Assembly (NCBI RefSeq): GCF_000764305.2 | Contig: NW_025936604.1 | Span: 124,001-188,000, forward strand | DNA: 64,000 bases | Direction of reading: 5' to 3' | Source of the DNA: Hyalella azteca | Taxonomy: Eukaryota > Arthropoda > Malacostraca > Amphipoda > Hyalellidae | Shown: in pieces, positions 1 to 10,984 of the stretch | How the letters are laid out: each line of letters opens with the position of its first letter | How positions within the stretch are numbered: the stretch's first letter is position 1 | Notes under the pieces: model-generated | What the model was told of the DNA's origin: nothing | The model's input: only the letters and a program-made list of their open reading frames with translations | Database searches by the model: none | Position numbers and translations under genes: made by a program

Positions 1-1966
1 AGACAGGAAACAAACCCTTAAAGTTGCTCCAAAAATTGATATAAGTTAATGAATAATTTCTTACTTCGCTACTAATTCTGTGAGTTTCCCTGGTATTTTA
101 TTTTATTTTTGTTTTTGACTCAGAAGCGTCGCGCGCGGCATCTATTGGCTTCGTACGAGGACTTAAAATCAAATAATAAAATTACTCATTACAGTATAAA
201 ATTACAAATTTGCTAACTGTTGCATTTATAGCAATTGTTTTATTGTTAATGAACTGTATTTCTAGCACTTCAGTAACTACTTGTGTTGACGCTTATTGAC
301 ACTGCGCGCCTTCTTACTCATCAGCATACACAGCATCTCATTAATGAGAATATATCTCGCTAATGAGTATATATCACACGGTCAAATTAATAACAAATTA
401 GCCAACTCCTACGCCAGCTAGCACGTGTTGTTTTCTGCAAGAAGTTCAGTAGTTCATTTAGCTATTTAATTTAATTCATTGGTGTTAAAATTTATTATGG
501 AAGTACATTGTAATTTCTCTGTTAGTCTGGTACTGAGTGTGTTAGGGGCGCCTTATATCTTTCCCCTATCGCTTAAATTTTTCAATTTGAGCGAACATTG
601 CAAGCTTTTCTAAATTACGCACTTACCAACTGCACTCTATTCACGCAGTGCTACGTTGCTGTACGTACGCCTGTACTGCGTGCGCTGCACGTAACTTCGC
701 TCTGCGTAGCGTACCTACACTGATGGGTTGCACCATGGTTGAGCTGCCAGCTGAGACGTACTTGTTTTAAAAGCACCTGTTAAGAGCAGCTGCTACCTGC
801 TGCACCTGCTTCCGTTCTATGAGGTTCTTGTGATGACCGTACGAGGACAGGTGTCCGGCCGCTCTCATGGTCATTGTTGTGCCAGCAAGAGCTGCGCGGC
901 AGAAGACAGATTCGTTGTTCTACTCTAACATCATATTACTGTCTTTGCTAAGGTTACGAGAATAAAATTGTATCTTTTGGGGCTCGGGCTGCATCGACGA
1001 AGAGTTCGTAAGCGACGTGAACTCCTAGAAAAGCAATAATTTTAGCGCAATGTCTGCCCTTCAAATAATATACTAAAACCGCTGATGATACGAACGGATT
1101 AAGTTTGGTCAGCAACTACATATGGAGGTCACGTGGTCGCCGGACGGCCTGGGGGGAGGGAGGAAGGGGGGTTTACCCCTCAGACGCGTCCCCCACAACA
1201 GGTTGTTGCGATCATAGTTCGTTCTGGTATAGCTGTCCGGCGATGACCGGGCACATCGTCTTATGGTATAAATAACTTTTTTATGTCACAGCTCGCAAAT
1301 GTTGTTGGATTCTTAATTATAAACTTAGAAATAACCACGTCTCTCTTTATTTATGCTATTTTATGCAAAGATGTCTCTCTGGATGAATGAGGATGACAGG
1401 AAATGTAACGTGATGGACAGGGAGGGGGAGGAGGGTGGGGAGGTGGTGAGGCTGATGCAATAGTGCGCGGTAGAAGTGATGCTAAAGTATTTAAAACAAT
1501 CTGCAGAATCTTCTACAGATTTTTGGGGGTTTATTTATTTATTCGGAAGCCTGTACGCATTAATTACGTCGGGGCTGTGAGGGCGCGTGTCCAGGATATT
1601 TTTCTTGTTTAGATTTTACTTTGGAAATTTGCTTCATTGCTGGGGGCGCGAAAAAATATCGAAATACATATACAAATTTTGTTGGTTACAAAATTTTTTA
1701 GTAATTTGACACTTTAAGTTTGATGCGGATAAATTGTTGATCAAATTTTGAAAAAGTCAAGCTCCACGAGTTTAATGGGAGTTTCATAGCTGAAGGTATA
1801 GTTTTTTGCAAATGTTTCACTAGATATGAATGATGAGCATTGTTAAATTTCTGCGACTATCCATCTTGAGGAACGACGGATCAAGTATCAATATTCTAAT
1901 ATTTTAAACTTAATTCAAAAGCTTAATTTCTAGATTAAGATTTATTAATTAGAAATTAAATTAAAT
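1..1966. other. No gene recognised
   Basis: AT-rich flanks enclose a GC-richer patch at about 540-1250. At 1150-1200 and 1420-1450 there are G-rich runs, and near 650-720 ACGT/GCGT-rich words. I see no coding region or named repeat. Confidence 0.6.
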
Positions 1967-2216
1967 TTAAATTAATTCAGACGTTAATATCAGGACCCAT
2001 GCAGCGCTCAGAGAATTACGCGATTTGTGTTTTGCGTCCGGGGGGGAGGGGGAAGGGGGAGAAGCCACTGTCAAGCCGGTGCCGTGCATCGCAGCCGCCG
2101 TATCCGGGTTACGGAGCCCGGGACGTTCGGCCGCGGTAAGTGCGGGGCACACCGACGGGGTCTGTTGGTGTGCCGGGGTCTGGTGCTGACAACACCGCAC
2201 ATCTCGCATGTCGATG

Positions 2217-2300
2217 CTGGTGCTGACAGCACCACATGCCGCCGCTGGTGCTGACAGCACCACATGCCGCCGCTGGTGCTGACAGCACCACATGCCGCTG
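2217..2300. repeat. 28-bp minisatellite with self-complementary core
   Basis: Three units begin CTGGTGCTGACAGCACCACA, with a diverged unit from about 2180. Each contains the small palindrome GGTGCTGACAGCACC. The short ORFs here on both strands are products of the repeat. Confidence 0.88.
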
Positions 2301-5300
2301 CAGCTCATGGTCCAGACGCCGGCGCCCGTGTCGCCGTCCAGCGCTGGATTCCCAGAAGCTCTGGCGGGCATCGCGCTGGACGTTAAACTTGGCACAGCTG
2401 CCCGGAACTGCCGCGCCCTCTCCTCTCTTCCTTCATCTGAGGGAACATGTTTTTTTTTACCTTTCTGCTAGAATTTTGGCATTATCGTCATTTCTGATAG
2501 AATTTTGGCAGTATTATCGCAGTAGCCTTGTACTTAGGAGATGAGTATTTCGGTTAGAAGAGTTCCTAAGCAACATACTGCATCCTGCAGGCATTTGCTG
2601 CACGGTGCTGTTCAGAGGACAGGCGATGAGGTCAGTTTGTGTGCGGCTGGTACGCAATTCTTGTGTTATCTTCTTTTCGGGATTGGTAAATGAAATTGAG
2701 AACATTGGTTGTAGAAAGTTATTCACTGTCGAAATTTAATTAGAAATTTCTCGTTTCTTGTATTACTCTCTATGTATTAAGAGAAGATTACAGTATACGT
2801 ACCTTTTTGATAAACCTTTCATTACAAAACAATTTCCATCCAATGTTTTTCATTTTTTATCCGGCTTTGAATTTTTTCATTTAAAGCAAATTTCTCCATA
2901 TCTCGATAATTTAGAATTCATATTCTTAAACTGCATTAATTAACCTTCTACCGCCGTACATCACTCTCTGGGAACATAAATTTCAAATTAAATTATACGT
3001 ACACTATTGAGTGTAGCAACCTGAGGACGCAACAGAGAACATTTGTACGAGAGAGAACATTTGCGTTTGTACGCAACAGAGAATATTTTAAAGTTGTACG
3101 TGGCGGCAACCATCAGTGCAAGTCATTTTGCGCTCTATAGAACGTATCCTTGTTGGGAAGTATGCTTGTGACAATATTGCTCCGGTTGCTCATGTCAGGC
3201 GGTAGAGGGTTAAAACATGTCGTGTCTCACGACCTCATGGCTCGTGTGTATAGGCTAATAGTGATCGTATTGCACGAGATTTGATTTCTTCATTCTAATG
3301 CCATTGCTTGCTATAATTCGCATAGATCTTTGCTCGTTCATTCAAATCTTATTCATTATTAATTTATTCTATCAAAAGGATATTCCATCAAAATTAACTC
3401 ACTGTGATATAATAAATAGCTTTGAAAGCTGGCAAGCGTTGATTGCTGGTCCTTTATAGCACGCACAGCGCCGACATTCTAAGTGCATTACACAAATACA
3501 TTTTTATTATTAATTAAAATAACAGTTGTGCCCGAATATCGTAAATCGTCAGCATGCACCAATCTTGTTGACAAAGTTTATTGGGGCACTTAACTATTTA
3601 TTTCTTTATTACCATCGCTCAGGCAAATAAAACTACTCAGGCAACTCTAGAACCCATTATTTTCATCGTTAATATTTTCATCCATGGATATAGTGCGGAT
3701 GATAACAAGGTCTCTTTTACCCAGTTTTGCCAAGCAAAAGAACATATCAATGCTACGTCTCCTCTTTTCTCTTGCTATGAGCAAGACAGTGTGTCACTAT
3801 TCGAAAATTTTGACCCATTAATTTTGTTGAGTGCGACCGCATTGCGTGATCACCGGTCATACCGAGTACAGGCGACTTTTGTTACCAAAAGACTATCGCC
3901 TGTTGAGGCCGGCAGAGGCAGGTGGCGCCTCATCATATTGATCGCAGAGGCGCCCCCGCGAGGCCGGAAACTCGCGCCCTGCACTACAATGGCCGCCACT
4001 GCTGTTCTCCCATCCACCTACACGGAATAAATACTCCAGATCACATGTACAACGATGAACAATAACGCACGTTACTCGGCAGAAATTTAAAGGATTTGCT
4101 GAGACTGTGAAGGATCATGACCAGACTGTGTCGTGAAGCTTGAGTTCTTAGCGACCAACGCGGGAATATATCGCTCCTTCTCTGCCCTGACGCTGCTCTG
4201 CGATCGAGGGCCAAGTATTGCTGTAAACCAAAAATTCGCAGCCCTGAATTCTTTGTGAATGATAAACGAAACCAGATTATTGACTCGGTTAATAATTACT
4301 GTTCTATTTGTAATCATTTGCGTTCCGAGAGACCATAATACAAATGAAAGACGAACATCTACTTAATTGCTCTAGTTGATGCTCTCTTGCACCATCATAG
4401 TCACCAGCTTTAGTTATCTCTAACCTCGTCACTAACGTTAGTTAGCACCAATTTGACGAAAAACTTACATTCTTCGTTCAGATTTCATTCATTAAAGATC
4501 CCGCTGAATCAAAAAAATAATTTAAGACACTGTTGAGTTTTGGCCTAAAGGCTTTGGTTTTCGGTGTGGCTCTTGAGGCTCCTCAGCGAGATACGTGAAA
4601 ATAAACATCCACAAATTAGTGAAATAACTTCTAAACTCAACTGACTACGACTGATTTCCAATGTTGATGTAAATAATACTAAAAATTTATTCCTGAAAAA
4701 GCCTACGCAATGGTATTATTTTATTAACAACATTAGAAAAATTAGCCCCTTCCTCATTGTAAGACACACATCGGTCATGACAATCTATCATTTGATCGGT
4801 GACAATCGATCATCGATATCGATNGCATCACTGTGTATTGTAATTGCACTGATGAGGTTCACATGTCGCGGTCAACTTGTCCGAGTGCTGCGGTCATCGA
4901 CGAGAACGGGGGAACTGATACTAGAGATAAGACGCCGTACATTATACCCACGTAGCGCTTGTTATCAGCACCGCTATCAGCTGTCCTATGTGTATTATTA
5001 AACCTCTCGTTCCCTCATTTGCTATGTACCATATTTTACGGATGTTTTTTATTAATAATAAATAGCTGTTAATTTTTTTTATTGTTAGTGGCGTGAGGAT
5101 TGAATATCGCAAATTTTTTCAGCATATCCCCATGCAGAATTGTAAAGAAATTAAAAACCAAATCTTTAGTTTCACACGTTACACCATTTGCAAATCTTAT
5201 CGTTTTCGTAGTTTTCAGTTCGATCTGCATGTGATGCCGAGGCCTTCCATGCAGAGGCCACAGGCCCGAGGCTTGTAGGGAACGTTGCGTCGGTGACGCG

Positions 5301-5557
5301 AGCAAGCGCTCCATCTCTCCCTTTGTACCTCATAAAATATGTTCCCTAAAATATGTGAGATAGTAACAGTTAGAAGGAGAGGAAATTTGCAAACTATTCC
5401 TTATCTTCTATTTTATTTCAAGATATTTGTTGCGATCTATTTTTTTCAAACTTTCATGCTGAAGTTCGTGCAGACTCACCCAATATTTACTGTTTCTGTT
5501 TTTTCATGGAGAGAGTATTGGTTGAAGGGGGCTAGGATAGAGCAGAGAGAGGGGGCA
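2301..5557. other. No gene recognised
   Basis: Mostly AT-rich. A 149-codon frame at 3581-4030 has no recognisable motif and is probably chance. A single N at 4824 lies beside an ATCGATATCGAT run and marks a join. Confidence 0.5.
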
Positions 5558-5696
5558 GGCTTGAGGGAAGGTGTGATGAGGGAAGGTGTGAGGTCAGCGT
5601 GGGGGGCTGATGAGGGAAGTGCGAGGGGAGCAGCTTCCCCCCGCTCCTCTAACAGCGGCGCTTCCAGGAAAGCTGGCGAGTTGCTGGGGAATACCA

Positions 5697-5730
<34 letters not shown>

Positions 5731-5957
5731 AGTTGTTGTTGTTGTTGCTGCTACGGAGGCTTGAGGGAAGGTGTGATGAGGGAAGGTGTGAGGTCAGCGT
5801 GGGGGGCTGATGAGGGAAGTGCGAGGGGAGCAGCTTCCGCCCGCTCCTCTAACAGCGGCGCTTCCAGGAAAGCTGGCGAGTTGCTGGGGAATACCATACT
5901 GCTGCTGCTGCTGCTGCTGCTGCTGACGCTTGTTGTTGTTGTTGTTGCTGCTACGGA
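5558..5957. repeat. 200-bp tandem duplication
   Basis: Two units (5558-5757, 5758-5957) start GGCTTGAGGGAAGGTGTGAT and end in CTG then TTG triplet runs. They are nearly identical up to the triplet part. Confidence 0.9.
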
Positions 5958-6548
5958 CGCTTTATTGATGCTGTTGCTGCTACGGACGCTTTATTGATGC
6001 TGTTGCTGACGTTTGCTGTTCTTGTTGCTGCTACAGACGCTTGTTGTTGTTGTAGCTGACGTTTATAGTTGTTGCTGCTGATACAGACGCTTGTTGCAGT
6101 TGCTGCTGCTACTAACGCTTGTTGTTGTTGCAGCTGGCGCTTGTTATTTTTGTTGCTGACGTTTCTTGTTGTTGCTGCTAATACAGACGCTTGTTGTTGG
6201 TGCTGCTAACGCTTGTTGTTGTTGTTGTTAACGCTTGTTGTTGTTGCTGCTGACGCTTGTTGTTAATGCTGCAAACGCTTGTTGTTGTTGCTGCTGACGC
6301 TCGTTTTTGTTGTTGCTGCAACGCTTGTTGTTGTTGTTGCTGCTGACGCTTGTTGTTGTTGTTGCTGCAAACGCTTGTTGTTGTTGCTGCTAGCGCTTGT
6401 TGTTGTTGTTGCTGCTAACGCNTGTTACAGCTAACGCTTTAGTTGTTGCTGCTACAGACCCTTGTTGTTGTTGCTGTTACAGCTAACGCTTTGGTTGTTG
6501 CTGCTACGGACGCTTGTTGTTGTTGCTGCTGCTACTGCTGCCGCGTTC
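5701..6548. repeat. CTG/TTG repeat field with ACGCTTGTTGTTG units
   Basis: Pure CTG runs (up to about 10 triplets) give way to about 35 degenerate units of ACGCTTGTTGTTGTTGCTGCT. A single N at 6422 sits inside and suggests incomplete assembly. The Leu/Val-rich ORFs read from it are not genes. Confidence 0.93.
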
Positions 6549-6773
6549 TCTGTACTATATTCCGTGCATTCTCTACGGTATGGTGCAGGATGCAGCACCT
6601 CACGGCCGCGCAGGTGTTTTCTCAATCGTAAAACTCTCAGTAAATGATTAATGTATTTTTTTCATTTTCATGGCTTAAAAGCTTCGCAAAATTCTATCCA
6701 CTCTTCCATTGAAGTTGCAGACATGAAAGAGCGTGGCACACCTGTGGTCTGAAACCTGCCTTAATTTCATTAG

Positions 6774-7180
6774 CTTTGACGTTACCGCTTCTTTATTTAG
6801 TTATTGTAGCGATTTTTCCAACCGTTGCCAGGCCATGACTGCGGTCAAGTTCAATTATAATTCGTAGAATTCATGCGACGTTCATAAATTGCTTAATGGT
6901 GAGTTACTTTCGGTCGTTTTCACGTGTCTACTATGATTAATATAAGTTTTTTTGTTGTCACTGCTTCTGTATTTATTTATTTATTTTGACGTCACCTCTT
7001 CTTTATTTAGTTATTGTAGCGATTTTTCCTATACCGTTGTCAGGCCATGAGTGCGGTCAAGTTCAACTATTATTCTTGGAATTCATGCGGCGTTCATAAA
7101 TTGCTTAATGGTGAGATGCTGACTTACCTTCGGTCGTTTTCATGTGTTATCTATGATTAATATCTGTTTTTTGGCCTGAC
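6774..7180. repeat. 210-bp tandem duplication
   Basis: Units at 6774-6983 and 6984-7180 share TCTTTATTTAGTTATTGTAG, CAGGCCATGA and ATAAATTGCTTAATGGTGAG, and are about 85% alike. Confidence 0.88.
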
Positions 7181-7985
7181 GAAAAACCAGTTGAAGCATC
7201 AGGTGAGTTTTATTGCATGATGAAATGGTCAATTTAAACATGCATCTGCCTAATGGGGCCGCTGCTCATGTTTTTTGTTTAATATGAACTTTCAGATGGA
7301 GAAAGACATGGCATTAATAGAAGAGGCAGAAGGAAGCTATATGCGCTATTGGTTGAAATTGCTCCATTCTTTTGGGCTGCAAAGATGCATGCTGGCCTCG
7401 ATTTCCCTCTTTAAGAAATATCCCCGTTTGAATTCATTTTCAATTACGACACGTCCCGCTATACACGTTCATCTATCCATCGTTTAGAATGCTGCATCGT
7501 ATGACCTGTAGTGTCATTACAATGTTAATGAGTTTTTTTTTATCGAATATTGTAAAGTTAGAGGGCCTGTGACATGTAATTGACTATATAGCATCTCGAT
7601 AATCTTGGGAGCGCGTTGTGAAGAAATCCTCCATGAGTTGCCGTAAAGTTTTATGCTTTGTTTGTTTGGAATTGATCATTTTTGTGTACATGTTACTCTT
7701 ATTAGCTAAAAACATGAATCTGACACAACATATGCTGACAAGTCTCCGTTGAATTCAAATGTAATACAGCTTACGATTAAATTTATCGCTCATTAACATG
7801 AGGGTTAATGTGCGCTACAATTAACATAAGAATATTTTCAATTGTAGAAGCACCGCAATATTGTGGGCTGTTCATGTATGAAGCTAAGCACAACCGAGTA
7901 CCAACTCTATAACGTCTCCTGGTAGCATATTAGCTAAGCTATTATATGCTGCCTTCTGAAATTATGCCAAGTAAAGAGATATGTA
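7181..7985. other. No gene recognised
   Basis: AT-rich DNA before the Tc1 element. A 70-codon frame at 7275-7487 has no known motif. Confidence 0.5.
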
Positions 7986-8190
7986 CAGTGCTGGAAATGG
8001 CTATACGACCACCCAGTTTTCTGCAAATATTTTTTCTTGCACAGAAAAATACGATATTCTAATTACACGAGGTTAAACTACGTTTAAAAACGGTTCCAAC
8101 GCTATGCGAAAAAAATAATGTTCTCAAAATATAAGAGAAGAAATTATGAAAATTAGAAAAACCTAGGTGGAAATGGTTATAAGACCAAGA
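7986..8190 (+). repeat. Left terminal inverted repeat of the Tc1 element
   Basis: About 205 bp, with an outer direct repeat at 7993-8012 and an inner one at 8169-8187, the likely transposase binding sites. It pairs with 9377-9580. Confidence 0.88.
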
Positions 8191-8225
8191 TATGTTTTTC
8201 CGTTTGTGGATCACATACACTCATT

Positions 8226-9274
8226 TTAATAGGCAATCTCACCTCCTTTCGCCATAATTACCTCAATGCATCTTCTCCTCACGCTATTTACCATAGAATC
8301 CAGTGTCTTTCGAGAAATTTAATCCCAAGAACGAAGGATAGCCGTGCTCAGGTCACTCACAGATTGAAACTGGCGCTTATTTTGGTAAACATCTCTCGCC
8401 ATGATGCCCCATAAGTTTTCAATGAGGTTGAGGTCAGGACTATAAGCGCCGGCCACGGCAACAGAGTAATATTCTACTCTAGGAACCACATGTTTGCTGA
8501 TTTTGAGGTGTGAATCGAAGCATTGTCTTGTTGGAAAACATATGATCCCTCATGTTTCTCATCGGCAAAGGGGAGAAGTTAGTAAAACAGCGTGTGCTTG
8601 TAGCCACGGAATCTTGTCTCCCATGTAAAATAGTTAGAATTGATTTTCCCTTTCGGCTAAACGCCCATCAAACCATGACCGAACCACCACAAGATTGCCG
8701 CTAGGAAAAAAATTCAGGCTCACTGTCCAGTGGTGCCAATAGCATTGCCATCTATCTGGACCATAAAGATTGAACTTTTTACATCAGAGACGATAATCTT
8801 GTGCCATCCCTTTACCAATAAGCAAATATTTTTCAGAAAATTTTTGTCGGTTGATAATATGCTTTTGTTGGAGCACAGGGGCATTTTTGCTCGTCATGTA
8901 TTTGAATTTCTTCGAGTCATGCAACGTCTAACGGATGCGTCGTGCTGTCACATTAACTCCAGTGGCCAATCTTATAGAAGTAGAGGTAGCGCAAGTTTAA
9001 GAAGCCTCAGAAAACAGTCTCCTAAGATCCCTGTTGGTTAATTTTGTGTTGGTCCAGTGCGCTTTTTTCACCCGTAGCCGTCCGGATTAGCAAAAAATGA
9101 TTGTGTAATGGGTTTTGAGCGTTTTATTCCCATTGCGATGTTGCGTTGGCTTCTACTGCATTTTACAAAGCCGAAAATCTGCGCCTTCTCGGCCTCGGTG
9201 AGACTTGTCCCATTTGGTATATTTTTTACTTCGAAAAATATAAGTGAGGGCACTGAACTACTCCAGAAGTACAC
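8226..9274 (-). pseudogene. Tc1-type DD34E transposase, broken
   Basis: Reading the minus strand, the N-terminal DNA-binding part (GTSLTEAEKAQI ... RNIAMGIKRSKPITQSF) lies at about 9235-9080. Near the middle is VSDVKSS at the first catalytic Asp. VFQQDNASIHTS carries the second Asp, and SPDLNLIENLWG carries the catalytic Glu, 34 residues on. The C-terminus (RRRCIEVIMAKGG) ends at TAA 8226-8228. In-frame stops (after NPDGYG, after TTGQ and after WFLE), a frameshift between PWPAL and SPDL, and a stop after RSWD disable it. The total span fits the usual 340-residue Tc1 transposase. The 5' limit is approximate. Confidence 0.88.
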
Positions 9275-9376
9275 CAGAAAGGCCCTAAATGACGAAAATC
9301 AAGATATTCCTTATATTGCTGTATTTTTTAAAGTGAAAATATTACAGAAAGATGCCAAAATGGAGACGAACCTATC

Positions 9377-9580
9377 CTGGTCTTATAACCATTTCCACCC
9401 AGGTTTTTCTAATTTTCATAATTTCTTCTCTTATATTTTGAGAAAATTATTTTTTTCGCATTGCGTTGGAATCGTTTTTAAACGTATTTTAACCTCGTAT
9501 AATTAGAATCCCATAATTTTTTGTGCAAGAAAAAATATTAGGAGAAAACAGAGGTGGTCATATAGCCATTTCCGGCACTG
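9377..9580 (-). repeat. Right terminal inverted repeat of the Tc1 element
   Basis: Inverted partner of 7986-8190, with the inner repeat at 9378-9396 and the outer at 9553-9573, followed by TA. Confidence 0.88.
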
Positions 9581-9582
9581 TA

Positions 9583-10808
9583 TGGCCTGACCAAGCATTT
9601 AGTAAAGAAACTAATGGTGAAAATTTGCCGTTATAAATGCTCAGTAGGAACCGATATGTTCTAAAAGGACCCAAATTGGACGTGCTCGCGGTTGAAATCA
9701 ATGTCTGGTCAAACCGTGACCAACAAACGTCCACAAATGCGCAGGTAAAATTCATCAATAATTTGCAGCCGAGTTCTCTCAAAGCTTTCTGGAATCGCAA
9801 CGTGGTCCGAAAATTCAAATAAAACTTTAATTTTTAATTTTGACATTTCGCTGACCAATAGAATGTGGATTGACTGTTGCATCGTTATTTGAATTGCTCC
9901 TATTGATTATTTCCCATAGTCTTTCCTATTTGCTTATACTATATCTTGTTTTGAGGTCCACTGGTCCATGTGCGTGACATCACGAAAATTGCTTCCTATT
10001 TTTGGCCTTCCTGCATACAAATGTTTCTGTGAAAATCTTGTCACAGCCTCGTGCACCATAAAGTGACATGGCCTCGATGATTGGCAGTGAGTGCCTTCTC
10101 ATTATTTTCAAATTATTCTGCTCAAACCAGACGACCAAATATGGACCCAAAATAATATTTAAATTCGTAAATTTCAGCTAAAACCTTGTTGAAATATCCA
10201 TCCGGCTTCCACCTGTTTTGTCCCATATAATCTGGAATACAGACTAGCCAGAACATTCCTATAAATACTCGCCTTAATCGATATGCGTGGCAGAGGCCAA
10301 GCCTCCAATAAAAATGTATCCCACCCACACGCCTCCACAAGAGAAGATTCCACTCACCGCTGCAATCAATTCTCTTACATTTAAAAGTACATTATGAAGT
10401 ATATATTGATGCTGATCAATTTTGTAGAAGAATTCTTCATTGCATACGTTTCAGGGTTATAGCTTTTTTGTATTACCGCAGTTCTTGAATTTTTGTACAT
10501 GAAATGTTGCGTATAGGTACAAATTAAATTAGGTATAATGTTGCGTGCAGCGCATTGCAAAGTCATGCAGTAATATGCCTGCTGTTTACACTGCAGAGAA
10601 CGGAATAAGAAGTTTCATGAGATTCTTTTTGTCAGGATAATGTGAGCACAAGTGAAATTTTTTGCATAACTAAAGTAAATACGCTCAGTAGTAAGTTTGT
10701 TACTGAAATTATGACCAAAGAAACATCATTGACATTTTTAAAATTCCGTTTCCATTGTCCAATGTTTTGAAATTCAATTAATAGTTTCCAGCAAAGCTTC
10801 TAGAGCGA
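9583..10808. other. No gene recognised; upstream of DLK exon 1
   Basis: This could hold the 5' UTR or promoter of the kinase gene, but I find no convincing initiator, CpG island or exon. Confidence 0.45.
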
Positions 10809-10984
10809 ATGCCACGGACATTTGCCCCCATGCTTCATGATGGTCGCTGGTCTTGCCCTCAGGTTGGGATGCAGCACCAGGGAGGCGGTGGGGTAGTTAT
10901 CGACAACCCCAATCCTCCCCAGCACCTGCACCAAGAACAACAACAACAACAGCAGTCTGATAGAGAGGATGTCTTCACTACGAG
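10809..10984 (+). CDS. wnd: Exon 1 (codons 1-59), start uncertain
   Basis: The reading frame leads into a GT donor (gtgagt) at 10985 in phase 2. It has a Gly-run, [10 protein letters not shown] and a poly-Gln run. I chose ATG 10809 because it is the first ATG after the in-frame stop TAG at 10782-10784; ATG 10830 and ATG 10869 are in the same frame. Alternatively a good acceptor (ccctcag, AG at 10861-10862) would make the exon 10863-10984 and put the true start in an upstream exon I cannot recognise. N-termini of this family are poorly conserved, so homology does not decide it. Confidence 0.55.

Larger units (their letters stand above)
7986..9580 (-). mobile_element. Tc1-family transposon with long IR/DR termini, degenerate
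   Basis: The element is 1595 bp, bounded by TA target duplications (7984-7985 and 9581-9582). It starts CAGTGCTGGAAATGGCTATA and ends with the inverted form. The terminal inverted repeats are about 205 bp (7986-8190 and 9377-9580), roughly 90% alike. Each contains two copies of a GGAAATGG(C/T)TATA motif, one outer (7993-8012; 9553-9573) and one inner (8169-8187; 9378-9396). This is the IR/DR arrangement of Sleeping Beauty-like Tc1 elements. The interior carries a broken transposase on the minus strand. Confidence 0.9.

Noticed and set aside
3581..4030. 149-codon ORF
   Set aside because: It shows no motif, no splice context and an ordinary length for random AT/GC-mixed DNA.
5701..6631. Leu/Val-rich ORFs in the CTG/TTG field
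   Set aside because: Triplet repeats have no stops, so open frames arise without selection.
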